DNA from: Lysinibacillus sp. SGAir0095
Lineage (GTDB): Bacteria; Bacillota; Bacilli; Bacillales_A; Planococcaceae
Reading direction: 5' to 3'
Assembly: GCF_005491425.1 (NCBI RefSeq)
Contig: NZ_CP028083.1
Location: forward strand, 2,976,001 to 3,040,000
Length of the DNA stretch: 64,000 nucleotides
The notes below the pieces were generated by a model that saw only the letters and a list, made by a program, of their open reading frames with translations, was not told the origin of the DNA and ran no database searches. Of this stretch, positions 8,759 through 17,520 are shown piece by piece. The translations under genes were made by a program, and so were the position numbers. Position 1 is the first letter of the stretch, and each line of letters starts with the position of its first letter.

Positions 8759-10606
8759 ATGAGACAAATAATAGGGTTCTTGCTAATTCTTTGTTGCTTC
8801 CCTTTACTATTGTTATTTGGCAATGCAATTTTAGCCGAATTCAATTCTGCGAAAGAATATGAAGAAGCCATTCAACATAATATTCAACCGCCAGAACAGG
8901 TAAATCCACTCCCTGTTACAATGCTGGATCGGAATGGAAATGTATTTAGTGAGGAGTATGTAGAATGGAGACAGCAAATTCAATTAGAAGATGTACCCGA
9001 AATTATTAAACAAGTCTATTTATTAAGCGAAGATAAAGAGTTTTACACACATATTGGTTTTAATGTAAGTGCTCTTGCCCGTGCAGTAGTTGTAAATTCC
9101 CAAGGCTCCATTGAACAAGGAGGGAGTACAATTACACAGCAGTTGGTTCGGATGCGTTATCTTTCTGCCGAGCAAACCTACGCACGAAAATTAACCGAAT
9201 TATTTTATGCTTATGAGCTTGAACAACTGTACAATAAAGAAGAAATTCTTGAAATGTATTTGAATGAAATCTATTTTAGCAATCAAGTTTATGGAATCAG
9301 TGCAGCTGCAACCTACTATTTCCAAAAACCATTAGCGGAACTATCACTAGCTCAGATGGCTTTTATTGCTGCCATTCCTAATAACCCATCTTTATATGAC
9401 CCTTTAAAAAATTTTGATAATACCAAAGCAAGACAAGAACGGTTATTAGATATTTTAGCTGAGAACAAAATAATTACTCTCGAAGAAGCAACACTTTATA
9501 AGCAAGAGAATATCGTTTTGAATCTAAAGGTAAAAAAACAGCAGCAACCTGCCTATAGTACATTTGTGCTTTCAGAACTAAAAGAATTAGTTGCATCTGC
9601 TGATGGCTATAAGGAACAGCTAAATACTGCATCAACAGAAGAAGAAAAGCAAATCATCGAGGAAGAACTTGACTCTAAGGTACAACAACTACTTCATTCT
9701 GGTATTTCTATACATACTGCACTAGATCCTGAAAAACAAAAACAGGATGAACAATATATAGATGCAATTCTCGGTAACGGAAATTTGCAAAGCAGCTCAG
9801 TTGTGATCGAAAATTCTACGAGAGAAATAGTAAGTGTTTATGGTGGTAAAGCCTATAAAAAATACGACTTTCATCGGGCTTATCAGGCGGTCCGTCAACC
9901 GGGATCTGCTTTTAAACCGTTGATTGTTTATGGGCCACTTTTCGAAACAACTGATTATTCACCTAATTCCATAGTCAGCGGCGGTAGATTCTGTATAGAC
10001 CGTTTCTGCCCACAAAATTATGGTGGTGGTATTTACGGTAATGTCTCCATTTCTACTGCCTTTAAACATAGCTATAATACATCAGCCCTTAGGTTACTAA
10101 ATGAAGTAGGTCTTGATAGCGCCTTTCATTATATCGAGAAATTTAACTTTCAATCCCTTGTCCCACAGGATAAGACATTTGCAGCCGGATTAGGCGGGCT
10201 ATCTTATGGGGTAACAACGCTTGAATTGGCAGATGCCTATACAAGCTTTATAGATGGAAATTATATGAAGGCAAGGAGTATTCGCAAAGTTACTGATGCT
10301 AGTGGAAATGTACTTTATAGCTGGCCAAGCACCAAGGAAACCATTTGGTCCCAGGAAACCGTAAAGTATATTCGTTCCCTACTAAATGATGTAGTAACTA
10401 GCGGGACTGGTCGAGGAATCAATTCTAATTCAGCCTATACTGGAGTAAAAACTGGAACAACGAATGATTACAAAGATTTTTGGGTTGCAGGGTTAACCAA
10501 TGAATATACAACTGCTGTTTGGATTGGCTTTGATAATCCTTCTTCGTTGCAATCTCTTCAAAATGATAAAATTCATTTTAAAATCTTTAATACGATTATG
10601 AACTAG
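8759..10606 (+). CDS. Class A penicillin-binding protein (GT51 + transpeptidase)
   Basis: 615 residues that polymerise and cross-link peptidoglycan outside the membrane. An N-terminal anchor (about 4-26) is followed by the GT51 domain, with EDKEFYTH (catalytic Glu about 91) and GGSTITQQLVR. The transpeptidase domain has SAFK (Ser about 383), SYN (about 438) and KTGTTNDYKDFW (about 563). It ends soon after the transpeptidase domain without a PASTA or long tail, unlike PBP1. It is closest in layout to PbpG/PBP4-type enzymes. ATG at 8759, with TGGAGGA 6 nt upstream. Confidence 0.92.
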   Translation: MRQIIGFLLILCCFPLLLLFGNAILAEFNSAKEYEEAIQHNIQPPEQVNPLPVTMLDRNGNVFSEEYVEWRQQIQLEDVPEIIKQVYLLSEDKEFYTHIGFNVSALARAVVVNSQGSIEQGGSTITQQLVRMRYLSAEQTYARKLTELFYAYELEQLYNKEEILEMYLNEIYFSNQVYGISAAATYYFQKPLAELSLAQMAFIAAIPNNPSLYDPLKNFDNTKARQERLLDILAENKIITLEEATLYKQENIVLNLKVKKQQQPAYSTFVLSELKELVASADGYKEQLNTASTEEEKQIIEEELDSKVQQLLHSGISIHTALDPEKQKQDEQYIDAILGNGNLQSSSVVIENSTREIVSVYGGKAYKKYDFHRAYQAVRQPGSAFKPLIVYGPLFETTDYSPNSIVSGGRFCIDRFCPQNYGGGIYGNVSISTAFKHSYNTSALRLLNEVGLDSAFHYIEKFNFQSLVPQDKTFAAGLGGLSYGVTTLELADAYTSFIDGNYMKARSIRKVTDASGNVLYSWPSTKETIWSQETVKYIRSLLNDVVTSGTGRGINSNSAYTGVKTGTTNDYKDFWVAGLTNEYTTAVWIGFDNPSSLQSLQNDKIHFKIFNTIMN

Positions 10607-10645
10607 AAAAGAGGCGTGACTTTTAGAAGTCACTGCCTCTTTTCT
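10605..10645. terminator. Bidirectional terminator between PBP and yufK
   Basis: AGAAAAGAGGCGTGACT pairs with AGTCACTGCCTCTTTTCT (one mismatch), with A/T tracts on both sides. The left edge touches the PBP stop and the right edge the stop of the convergent gene. Confidence 0.8.
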
Positions 10646-11207
10646 AATTTGCAAAGGGTAAACTTGCTAATAGTCCATTATATAGCTTTAACACAACATA
10701 ACAAATAAACGTAATAAAGATGGCCCAAAAAAGAATTTCGAAAAAAATAAGACCCACCGTTCCAGACATCGATAAAAACTGGCTCATCTTATATATGTTA
10801 AAAATAAAATAGCTGAAAATTGTTATAGCAAATATACCAAGTAGGATAAAAATTGATTGGATCCCAAATACTGATAGAAGTGCTCCCAAGAAAAAGATGA
10901 GGTAACCACCTCTTGCAACGCTAATCATTTCCCCGGTATTATGCTTTGAGAAAAATAGCATCCCTACTTCATGAATCGTTTCCCCTATCAATTTCAAGGC
11001 TGAAAATAACATAAAGAAACAAAGGGCAAATACACATAATAACAAAAGGCGTAATTCTATATCTGTCAAGAACTCACGCATGCCAGCATAAACGCCAATT
11101 GAAGTTAATAATATCAATGATTCTCCTACGAAATAAATTCCAAATGTTAAACTAAATAAAATGACAGAAAACAACGGCAGATAACCATACAAATATGGAT
11201 TTTTCAT
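10644..11207 (-). CDS. YufK family (DUF5366) integral membrane protein
   Basis: 187 residues, about five or six hydrophobic segments, starting MKNPYLYGYLPLFSVILFS. It contains MREFLTDIELRLLLL and ALKLIGETIHEVGMLFFSK. Pattern, length and position beside the mrp operon match B. subtilis YufK. Function unknown. Convergent to the PBP gene and divergent from mrpA. Confidence 0.65.
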   Translation of the reverse strand: MKNPYLYGYLPLFSVILFSLTFGIYFVGESLILLTSIGVYAGMREFLTDIELRLLLLCVFALCFFMLFSALKLIGETIHEVGMLFFSKHNTGEMISVARGGYLIFFLGALLSVFGIQSIFILLGIFAITIFSYFIFNIYKMSQFLSMSGTVGLIFFEILFWAIFITFICYVVLKLYNGLLASLPFAN

Positions 11208-11381
11208 GACAATTTCCTCAAAACTAATTTTTTTCTACCTATTTATAATAACGGTTAAATATTAATAATATCAAGTTCATAGTATTTTTACTCAAGTGAA
11301 AACAGGTATAATTAGTGATATAATTATGGATATTCGAGTAATTTTTTAAATATTTTATATTTTTAAGGGGGGAGATTATTT

Positions 11382-13793
11382 TTGTTTCAAGTACTTTGCA
11401 TATTCATTCCATTACTAGCTGCTCTTTTCATGCCTTTCTTTTTTAAGAAAGTCAATTCGATACATACTGGATGGTTTGTTTTAGTCGTTCCAATCTTTCT
11501 TGTTATTTATTATGCTACCTTTGTACCGACTATCTCAAAAGGAGATGCAGTCATATCGCAGCTAGATTGGATACCATCACTTGGAATTTCATTCGTTTCC
11601 TATCTGGATGGGTTAAGCTTGTTATTCTCTTTACTTATCTCCGGGATAGGAGCACTTGTCGTTCTATACTCGATATACTACCTAGATCGAACAAGAGAGC
11701 AGCTGCATAACTTTTATATCTATTTATTAATGTTTATGTGTGCGATGCTCGGTGTCGTTCAATCAGACAACATGATGACGCTTTATTTATTTTGGGAATT
11801 AACTTCGATTTCCTCATTCTTATTAATTGGCTATTGGAACAATCGTGACAAGTCCCGCTTCGGTGCGCTGAAGTCAACGATGATTACAGTAGCAGGCGGT
11901 ATGATGATGTTAGGGGGATTTGTCTTACTATCAATTATGGGAGACACATTCTCTATACGAGAACTTATTGCCCAGGCTCCTGAATTAGCAACAAGTGATC
12001 TATTTATTGTTGCCCTAGTTTTAATACTATTGGGGGCATTTACAAAATCTGCCCAATTCCCATTCTATATTTGGTTGCCGGATGCAATGGAAGCACCAAC
12101 ACCAGTTAGTGCCTATCTCCACTCAGCAACAATGGTTAAAGCAGGGATTTATTTAGTAGCGCGTTTTACTCCTATATTTGCACAATCAGAAATTTGGATT
12201 TGGTTGGTTACAGGTACCGGTTTACTAACATTATTCTGGGGCTCATTCTTCGCACTAAAACAATGGGATTTAAAAGGCATTCTGGCCTTCTCAACTGTCA
12301 GTCAGCTTGGGCTTATTATGTCTTTACTTGGAGTAGGAGCTATTGCCTATCATGTAGAGGGTGCACAAGAGACTGTTTTTAAATATGCAGCCTTTGCAGC
12401 GATCTTCCACCTTATCAATCATGCAACCTTTAAAGGAAGCTTGTTCATGATAGCAGGAATCGTGGACCATGAAACGGGTACACGCGACATTCGAAAACTA
12501 GGTGGCTTAATGAGCATCATGCCAGTAAGTTTTACTGTGGCTTTAATTGGAAGCTTCTCTATGGCAGGCTTACCACCTTTCAACGGCTTCTTAAGTAAGG
12601 AAATGTTCTTAACAGCAATGCTGTCCATCACTGAATTTGATTTATTTAATTTCTCGACTTGGGGCATTCTATTCCCTATCATTGCTTGGATTGCAAGTGT
12701 ATTCACATTTATTTATAGTTTTTACTTTGTATTTAAAACATTTACAGGAAAAGGAAAAGTGGAAGAATTACCGCATAAACCACATGAAGCTCCGGTGGGT
12801 ATGCTAGTTTCTCCAGTCATTTTAGGCGCATTGGTGATTATCCTATTCTTTATCCCTAATGTGATAGCAGATACTTTCATAAAACCGGCTGTAATGGCTA
12901 TTCAGCCTTTCCTTTACAGTAGTCCAGAGCAAGTCGCTATAGATGTATCGGCATGGCATGGACATTTCACACCCGAATTAATGATGACAATCGGCATTAT
13001 TGCTCTTGGACTTGTGTTATTCTTAACGCTTTCTAAATGGCAAAAGGTGTATCGTCTATTCCCTTCAAAATTAACTTTAAATAATTTATATGATTTTATA
13101 ATTTATGAGTTATGCGATAAATGGATTGGACGCTTCTCAGCTCTGTATATGACCGGTTCCATCCGTCGATATTTAAGCTACATGCTTGGGTCGATTTCAA
13201 TCATTGTCATTGCAACATTATTTATGCAAAATGCATTTAAAGTAACTTTCGACGGAGCATCACCAATTCGTGCATACCAAATCATTTTGATTATTGTTTT
13301 AGTAATTGGTACGATTGCAACTGTTTTTGCAAAATCAAGAATTACGTCAATTGTAGCTTTAGGGTTAGTGGGCTATACTGTCTCATTATTCTTTGTCATG
13401 TTTAACGCACCTGATTTAGCGCTTACACAATTAGTTATTGAAACCATTTCTGTTGCATTATTCTTACTTGCGTTTTATCACTTGCCTAAATATAAAAAGG
13501 AAGAAGAACGTACTCGTTTTAGATTTGGAAGAGCATTTGTTTCGATCGCAGTCGGTGCCATGGTGACTCTGGTGGCTCTTTCTGCCCATTCACAAAAATT
13601 GCTTCCTTCAATTTCTGAGTACTATAAAGAAACCGTCTATTCGTTAGCTGGTGGAGGAAATATTGTAAACGTTATTTTAGTAGATTACCGCGGATTTGAT
13701 ACATTGTTTGAAATTGCCGTATTATCCATTGCAGGGATTGCCATCTTTGGAATGATTAAACTTCGCTTGAGCAGAAAAGGAGAAAAACTATGA
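11382..13793 (+). CDS. mrpA: Mrp Na+/H+ antiporter subunit A
   Basis: 803 residues, the large polytopic subunit related to NuoL plus a C-terminal MrpA-specific extension. TLYLFWELTSISSFLLIGYW, the AMEAPTPVSAYLHSATMVKAG signature (split here by position around residues 230-250) and LPPFNGFLSKE are the proton-channel landmarks. The C-terminal part (FNAPDLALTQLVIETISV) is the MrpA/MbhE-like module. The start is TTG at 11382 behind AGGGGGGAGA. It is the first gene of a seven-gene operon for sodium efflux and alkaline pH homeostasis. Confidence 0.96.
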   Translation: MFQVLCIFIPLLAALFMPFFFKKVNSIHTGWFVLVVPIFLVIYYATFVPTISKGDAVISQLDWIPSLGISFVSYLDGLSLLFSLLISGIGALVVLYSIYYLDRTREQLHNFYIYLLMFMCAMLGVVQSDNMMTLYLFWELTSISSFLLIGYWNNRDKSRFGALKSTMITVAGGMMMLGGFVLLSIMGDTFSIRELIAQAPELATSDLFIVALVLILLGAFTKSAQFPFYIWLPDAMEAPTPVSAYLHSATMVKAGIYLVARFTPIFAQSEIWIWLVTGTGLLTLFWGSFFALKQWDLKGILAFSTVSQLGLIMSLLGVGAIAYHVEGAQETVFKYAAFAAIFHLINHATFKGSLFMIAGIVDHETGTRDIRKLGGLMSIMPVSFTVALIGSFSMAGLPPFNGFLSKEMFLTAMLSITEFDLFNFSTWGILFPIIAWIASVFTFIYSFYFVFKTFTGKGKVEELPHKPHEAPVGMLVSPVILGALVIILFFIPNVIADTFIKPAVMAIQPFLYSSPEQVAIDVSAWHGHFTPELMMTIGIIALGLVLFLTLSKWQKVYRLFPSKLTLNNLYDFIIYELCDKWIGRFSALYMTGSIRRYLSYMLGSISIIVIATLFMQNAFKVTFDGASPIRAYQIILIIVLVIGTIATVFAKSRITSIVALGLVGYTVSLFFVMFNAPDLALTQLVIETISVALFLLAFYHLPKYKKEEERTRFRFGRAFVSIAVGAMVTLVALSAHSQKLLPSISEYYKETVYSLAGGGNIVNVILVDYRGFDTLFEIAVLSIAGIAIFGMIKLRLSRKGEKL

Positions 13794-14212
13794 AAACAAA
13801 TGATGTCATTATCCAGTTTACTGCGAAAATCGTCTTTTTCATGATTTTCTTCTATGCTGTTCATATTTTCTTTGCGGGTCATTACACACCAGGTGGAGGG
13901 TTTGTAGGTGGTTTAGTAACAGCGAGCGCAATTGTATTACTGATTGTGGCATTTGACTTGAAGACGGTTCAAACCATTCTTCCGATTAACTATATCTATA
14001 TGGTAGCATGCGGTTTAATCCTTGCTTTAGGGACAGCTGCATTCTCGATGTTTACTGGTAAACCTTTTTTTACACATTTCTTTGATTATTTCAATTTACC
14101 TATTTTAGGAAAAACATCACTTCATACCGCAGCGTTATTTGATTTAGGTGTTTACTTGGTTGTTGTTGGTGTAACGATGACCATTATTCAAACAATTGGG
14201 GAGGATGAGTAA
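13790..14212 (+). CDS. mrpB: Mrp antiporter subunit B
   Basis: 140 residues with four membrane segments; FFAGHYTPGGGFVGGLV is the MrpB/MnhB signature. Its ATG overlaps the mrpA stop (ATGA), with a GGAG site in the mrpA 3' end, which indicates translational coupling. Confidence 0.96.
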   Translation: MKTNDVIIQFTAKIVFFMIFFYAVHIFFAGHYTPGGGFVGGLVTASAIVLLIVAFDLKTVQTILPINYIYMVACGLILALGTAAFSMFTGKPFFTHFFDYFNLPILGKTSLHTAALFDLGVYLVVVGVTMTIIQTIGEDE

Positions 14213-14553
14213 TGGAAATAGTAATGGCATTTGTTTGCGGCTTTCTATTTATGGCTGCAATTTACTTAATTTTATCTCGTAGTCTTCTCCGAATAATTAT
14301 TGGAACTGGTTTACTTAGTCACGGAGCACATTTGCTGATTTTAACAATGGGCAGCTTTAAAGGAAGTGCACCTCCTGTTTTAAGTGATGGTGTGACAGAT
14401 TATGTCGATCCGCTGCCACAGGCTTTAATCTTAACGGCTATTGTTATTAGTTTTGGTGTAACAGCCTTCTTTTTAGTGCTTGCCTACCGTGCATACCATG
14501 AGCTAAGAACAGATGATATGACGTTAATGAAAGGAAGTGAGGAAAATGAATAA
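14212..14553 (+). CDS. mrpC: Mrp antiporter subunit C (NuoK-like)
   Basis: 113 residues with three membrane segments, homologous to NuoK (GLLSHGAHLLILTMG, DPLPQALILTAIVISFGVTA). TAATG overlap with mrpB. Confidence 0.96.
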   Translation: MEIVMAFVCGFLFMAAIYLILSRSLLRIIIGTGLLSHGAHLLILTMGSFKGSAPPVLSDGVTDYVDPLPQALILTAIVISFGVTAFFLVLAYRAYHELRTDDMTLMKGSEENE

Positions 14554-16036
14554 CTTTCTTTTATTACCCATTATCATCCCCTTTTTCTTCGCAATGATTT
14601 TAATGTTTGGTCAGAAGAAAATTGCTTACCAGCGGATTACAACTCTTCTTGGGCTTGTAATTTCGATTATTTGTGCTGCAGGACTTGTTTTGAATGTATA
14701 TGAAAATGGACCACAAATAGTTACTTTCGGAAATTGGCCAGTACCATTCGGGATTACAATGGTTTCTGATATGGTAGCGGCACTTCTCGTTCTGACAACA
14801 TTAGTACTAACCTTCTTTATTGTATGGTATGGTTTTGGATCCATTGGGAAAGAACGTGAGCAATTTTTCTATTATCCTGGAGTTATGTTTATCATTACTG
14901 GGGTGAATGGAGCCTTTACAACGGGTGATATTTTCAACTTATTTGTATTCTTTGAAGTTTTATTAATGGCTTCTTACTTATTAATCGTACTGGGTGGTGA
15001 AAAAGCGCAATTACGTGAGTCGATTAAGTACATTTTAGTAAATGTCATATCTTCTGCTCTTTTTGTCATAACAGTAGCTTACCTATATTCAGTTGTTGGT
15101 ACATTGAATATGGCAGATATATCATTAAGAATTGCAGAGATTAATCAGCCTGGAATTCTTACGGTAATTGCTGTACTATTCCTATTAGTATTTGGGATGA
15201 AAGCTGCGATTTTCCCAATCTATTTCTGGTTGCCTAGTGCTTACTCAGCACCACCAATACCTGTACTTGCCCTATTTGGTGCACTACTTACAAAAGTCGG
15301 TGTTTACGCTATTTCACGTACATACACGTTATTCTTTACACATGACTTATCCTTTACACATGAGTTATTACTTATCTTAGCTGTGATTACCATTGTAGCC
15401 GGATGTATTGGGGCGCTAGCTCACTTTGATGTAAAACAAATCATTATCTATAATATCGTGATTGCTGTGGGTGTTATTTTGTTTGGTGTAGCACAAATGA
15501 ACGAAGTAGCATTAGAAGGAGCAATGTTTTATCTAATTCATGACATGATCATTAAAGCCGCATTATTTATGTTAATTGGAATTGTGATTTATGTAACAGG
15601 AACTACTAATTTGAGAAAGATGGGCGGCCTTATTCAAACCTATCCCGCACTATGTTGGTTCTTCTTAATTGCCGCTTTTGGTTTAGTAGGGGTTCCTCCA
15701 TTAAGTGGATTTATAGGAAAGCTGCTAATTATTCAAGGTGGTTTTGAAGCTGGCAATACGTGGTCAAGTTTACTGGTACTGGCATCAAGTATTATTGTCC
15801 TGCTGTCAGTTATGCGTATCTTTATTTATGCTTTCTGGGGTGAAAAGGGACAACTATCCGAGAATGTACAAAAGAGCAAATACAATCGCATGTTTATTCC
15901 AACAGTACTTTTAGTTATCCTTTCCATTTTCTATGGAATTGGTACAGAGTGGCTTACACCATTTATGGGTGATGCAGCGAAAATTCTAATAGACCCATCT
16001 ATCTATACTGATGCGGTTATGAAAGGAGGAGAATAA
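14546..16036 (+). CDS. mrpD: Mrp antiporter subunit D (NuoM/N-like)
   Basis: 496 residues, a second NuoL/M/N-type proton-translocating subunit (FNLFVFFEVLLMASYLLIVLG, PIYFWLPSAYSAPPIPVLAL, FGLVGVPPLSGFIGKL). The ATG at 14546 is preferred to the upstream GTG at 14537: AAGGAAG lies 8 nt before it, and the resulting MNNF start matches the family. It overlaps the mrpC end by 8 nt. Confidence 0.95.
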   Translation: MNNFLLLPIIIPFFFAMILMFGQKKIAYQRITTLLGLVISIICAAGLVLNVYENGPQIVTFGNWPVPFGITMVSDMVAALLVLTTLVLTFFIVWYGFGSIGKEREQFFYYPGVMFIITGVNGAFTTGDIFNLFVFFEVLLMASYLLIVLGGEKAQLRESIKYILVNVISSALFVITVAYLYSVVGTLNMADISLRIAEINQPGILTVIAVLFLLVFGMKAAIFPIYFWLPSAYSAPPIPVLALFGALLTKVGVYAISRTYTLFFTHDLSFTHELLLILAVITIVAGCIGALAHFDVKQIIIYNIVIAVGVILFGVAQMNEVALEGAMFYLIHDMIIKAALFMLIGIVIYVTGTTNLRKMGGLIQTYPALCWFFLIAAFGLVGVPPLSGFIGKLLIIQGGFEAGNTWSSLLVLASSIIVLLSVMRIFIYAFWGEKGQLSENVQKSKYNRMFIPTVLLVILSIFYGIGTEWLTPFMGDAAKILIDPSIYTDAVMKGGE

Positions 16037-16516
16037 ATGTCCTTTCAAATATTATTGAATCTATTTTTAGCCTTTTTATGGATGTTTTTGTCCTCTAATT
16101 ATTCCGTATCTCGATTTATAATAGGCTACCTATTAGGGCTTGTGGTTATCATCGCATTACGAAAATTCTTTAAGTCCAGGCTTTATATAGATCGAGTTTG
16201 GGCAGTGATTAAACTATCGGTTCTCTTTATTAAAGAGTTAATTCTAGCAAATGTGTCTGTTTTAACCCTTGTAGTTAAACCTAAACTTGAATTACAACCA
16301 GCCTTTTTTAAATACGATACAAAACTGACAGAGGAATGGGAAATTACACTACTCTCGAGTCTAATTACCCTGACTCCTGGTACAGTGGTTGTCCATGTTT
16401 CGGACGATTCAAAATCATTATTTATCCATGTAATTGATAGCAATGATATTGAGGAAACAATAGATTCTATTAAAAATTCATTTGAAAAAGCGATACTGGA
16501 GGTGAGCCGTACATGA
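16037..16516 (+). CDS. mrpE: Mrp antiporter subunit E
   Basis: 159 residues. Two N-terminal membrane segments precede a cytoplasmic domain with LLSSLITLTPGTVVVHV, the conserved MrpE/MnhE motif. It starts directly after the mrpD stop, behind AAAGGAGG. Confidence 0.95.
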   Translation: MSFQILLNLFLAFLWMFLSSNYSVSRFIIGYLLGLVVIIALRKFFKSRLYIDRVWAVIKLSVLFIKELILANVSVLTLVVKPKLELQPAFFKYDTKLTEEWEITLLSSLITLTPGTVVVHVSDDSKSLFIHVIDSNDIEETIDSIKNSFEKAILEVSRT

Positions 16517-16794
16517 CCTATTTTCTTTGGGTAGCCATTATCATTGTTGTTTTATCCATCGTTGCCCTTGTCTTTCGTCTTGTTAAGGGCCCGAATCCTT
16601 CTGATCGTGTTGTCGCGTTAGATACAATTGGCGTTGCTCTTATTTGTTTAGTAGGCTTGTTTTCAATGCTTATAGATACTAGTTTCTTTTTAGAGATTAT
16701 TTTATTATTGGCGATACTATCTTTCATTGGTACAATTGCCTTCTCTAAATTTATAGAGAAAGGAGATATTATTACCCGTGACGATTCTCGCTAA
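16513..16794 (+). CDS. mrpF: Mrp antiporter subunit F
   Basis: 93 residues with three membrane segments; VKGPNPSDRVVALDTIGV is the MrpF/PhaF signature. Its start overlaps the mrpE stop (ATGA). Confidence 0.95.
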   Translation: MTYFLWVAIIIVVLSIVALVFRLVKGPNPSDRVVALDTIGVALICLVGLFSMLIDTSFFLEIILLLAILSFIGTIAFSKFIEKGDIITRDDSR

Positions 16795-17146
16795 CATTTT
16801 AGTTATTTTCTTTATTGTAGCTGGGTTAGTATTTCTTGCTGTGGCGGCAATTGGCGTACTTCGTCTGCCCGATCTTTATACTCGAGCACATGCCGCTTCC
16901 AAAAGCTCTACATTAGGCGTTATGTGTATATTACTTGGTGTATTTTTTCACTTTTGGCTGAATGAGAACCATTTTAACCCGACGATTCTATTAGGGGTAT
17001 TATTCCTGTTTATAACAGGTCCTGTTGGCGCTCATATCATGAGTCGTTCTTCGTATATAGCTGGTGTGAAACCATGGTCTGGTACAGTGCGGGACGATCT
17101 AAAACTAGAAATCGAACGCATGAAGAAAGAACAGAATATCAAGTAA
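16778..17146 (+). CDS. mrpG: Mrp antiporter subunit G
   Basis: 122 residues with three membrane segments (GVLRLPDLYTRAHAASKSST, then TGPVGAHIMSRSSYIAG), as in MrpG/PhaG. GTG start at 16778 inside the end of mrpF (17 nt overlap), with AAAGGAGA about 10 nt upstream. Last gene of the operon. Confidence 0.94.
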   Translation: MTILANILVIFFIVAGLVFLAVAAIGVLRLPDLYTRAHAASKSSTLGVMCILLGVFFHFWLNENHFNPTILLGVLFLFITGPVGAHIMSRSSYIAGVKPWSGTVRDDLKLEIERMKKEQNIK

Positions 17147-17164
17147 ATTAAAGTTTATAGAATG

Positions 17165-17203
17165 CAAAAAGAAGTGCGAATTAGTTAGTTCGCACTTCTT
17201 TTC
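17165..17203. terminator. Bidirectional terminator after mrp operon
   Basis: AAAAGAAGTGCGAA and TTCGCACTTCTTTT form a 14-bp stem with T-rich flanks in both directions. It also serves the convergent Gly/Tyr-rich gene ending at 17207. Confidence 0.85.
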
Positions 17204-17206
17204 TTT

Positions 17207-17428
17207 TTACCAGTATCTTCTGTAAGGACCGCGTCTGTGTGGGTATCTTGGGTATGAATAGTAGGGATAAGGCTGATAAGGATAAGGTCTGCCGTAACCA
17301 TAACCTCTATCTGGTACGATTACGTTCCCAAGTAAACCGCCTAAAAAACCGCCGATAAATGGAGGACCAAAATTAGAATATCCACCGCCATATCCACCAT
17401 AGCCACCATAATAATTTACCAATACCAT
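17207..17428 (-). CDS. Gly/Tyr/Pro-rich small protein, possible spore-coat type
   Basis: 73 residues. The N-terminus is Gly/Tyr repeats (YYGGYGGYGGGY). A short hydrophobic glycine zipper follows (PPFIGGFLGGLLGNVI), and the tail is Arg/Pro/Tyr-rich (YPYQPYPYYSYPRYPHRR). Such low-complexity proteins are often spore-coat or surface associated in Bacillales; the role here is inferred only. AAGGAGG lies very close (3 nt) to the ATG, so the TTG at codon 3 may be used instead. Confidence 0.55.
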   Translation of the reverse strand: MVLVNYYGGYGGYGGGYSNFGPPFIGGFLGGLLGNVIVPDRGYGYGRPYPYQPYPYYSYPRYPHRRGPYRRYW

Positions 17429-17520
17429 CTACCTCCTTTTCATTAATAACTTATGTTAGAAATGAAAAGACAGGTATGCTATATGCCCACTAGAATTCAA
17501 GTTCTAAAAAGATAAGATTT

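Noticed and set aside
8659-8862. 67-codon ORF between the MFS and PBP genes
   Set aside because: It begins inside the MFS terminator and overlaps the PBP start in another frame.
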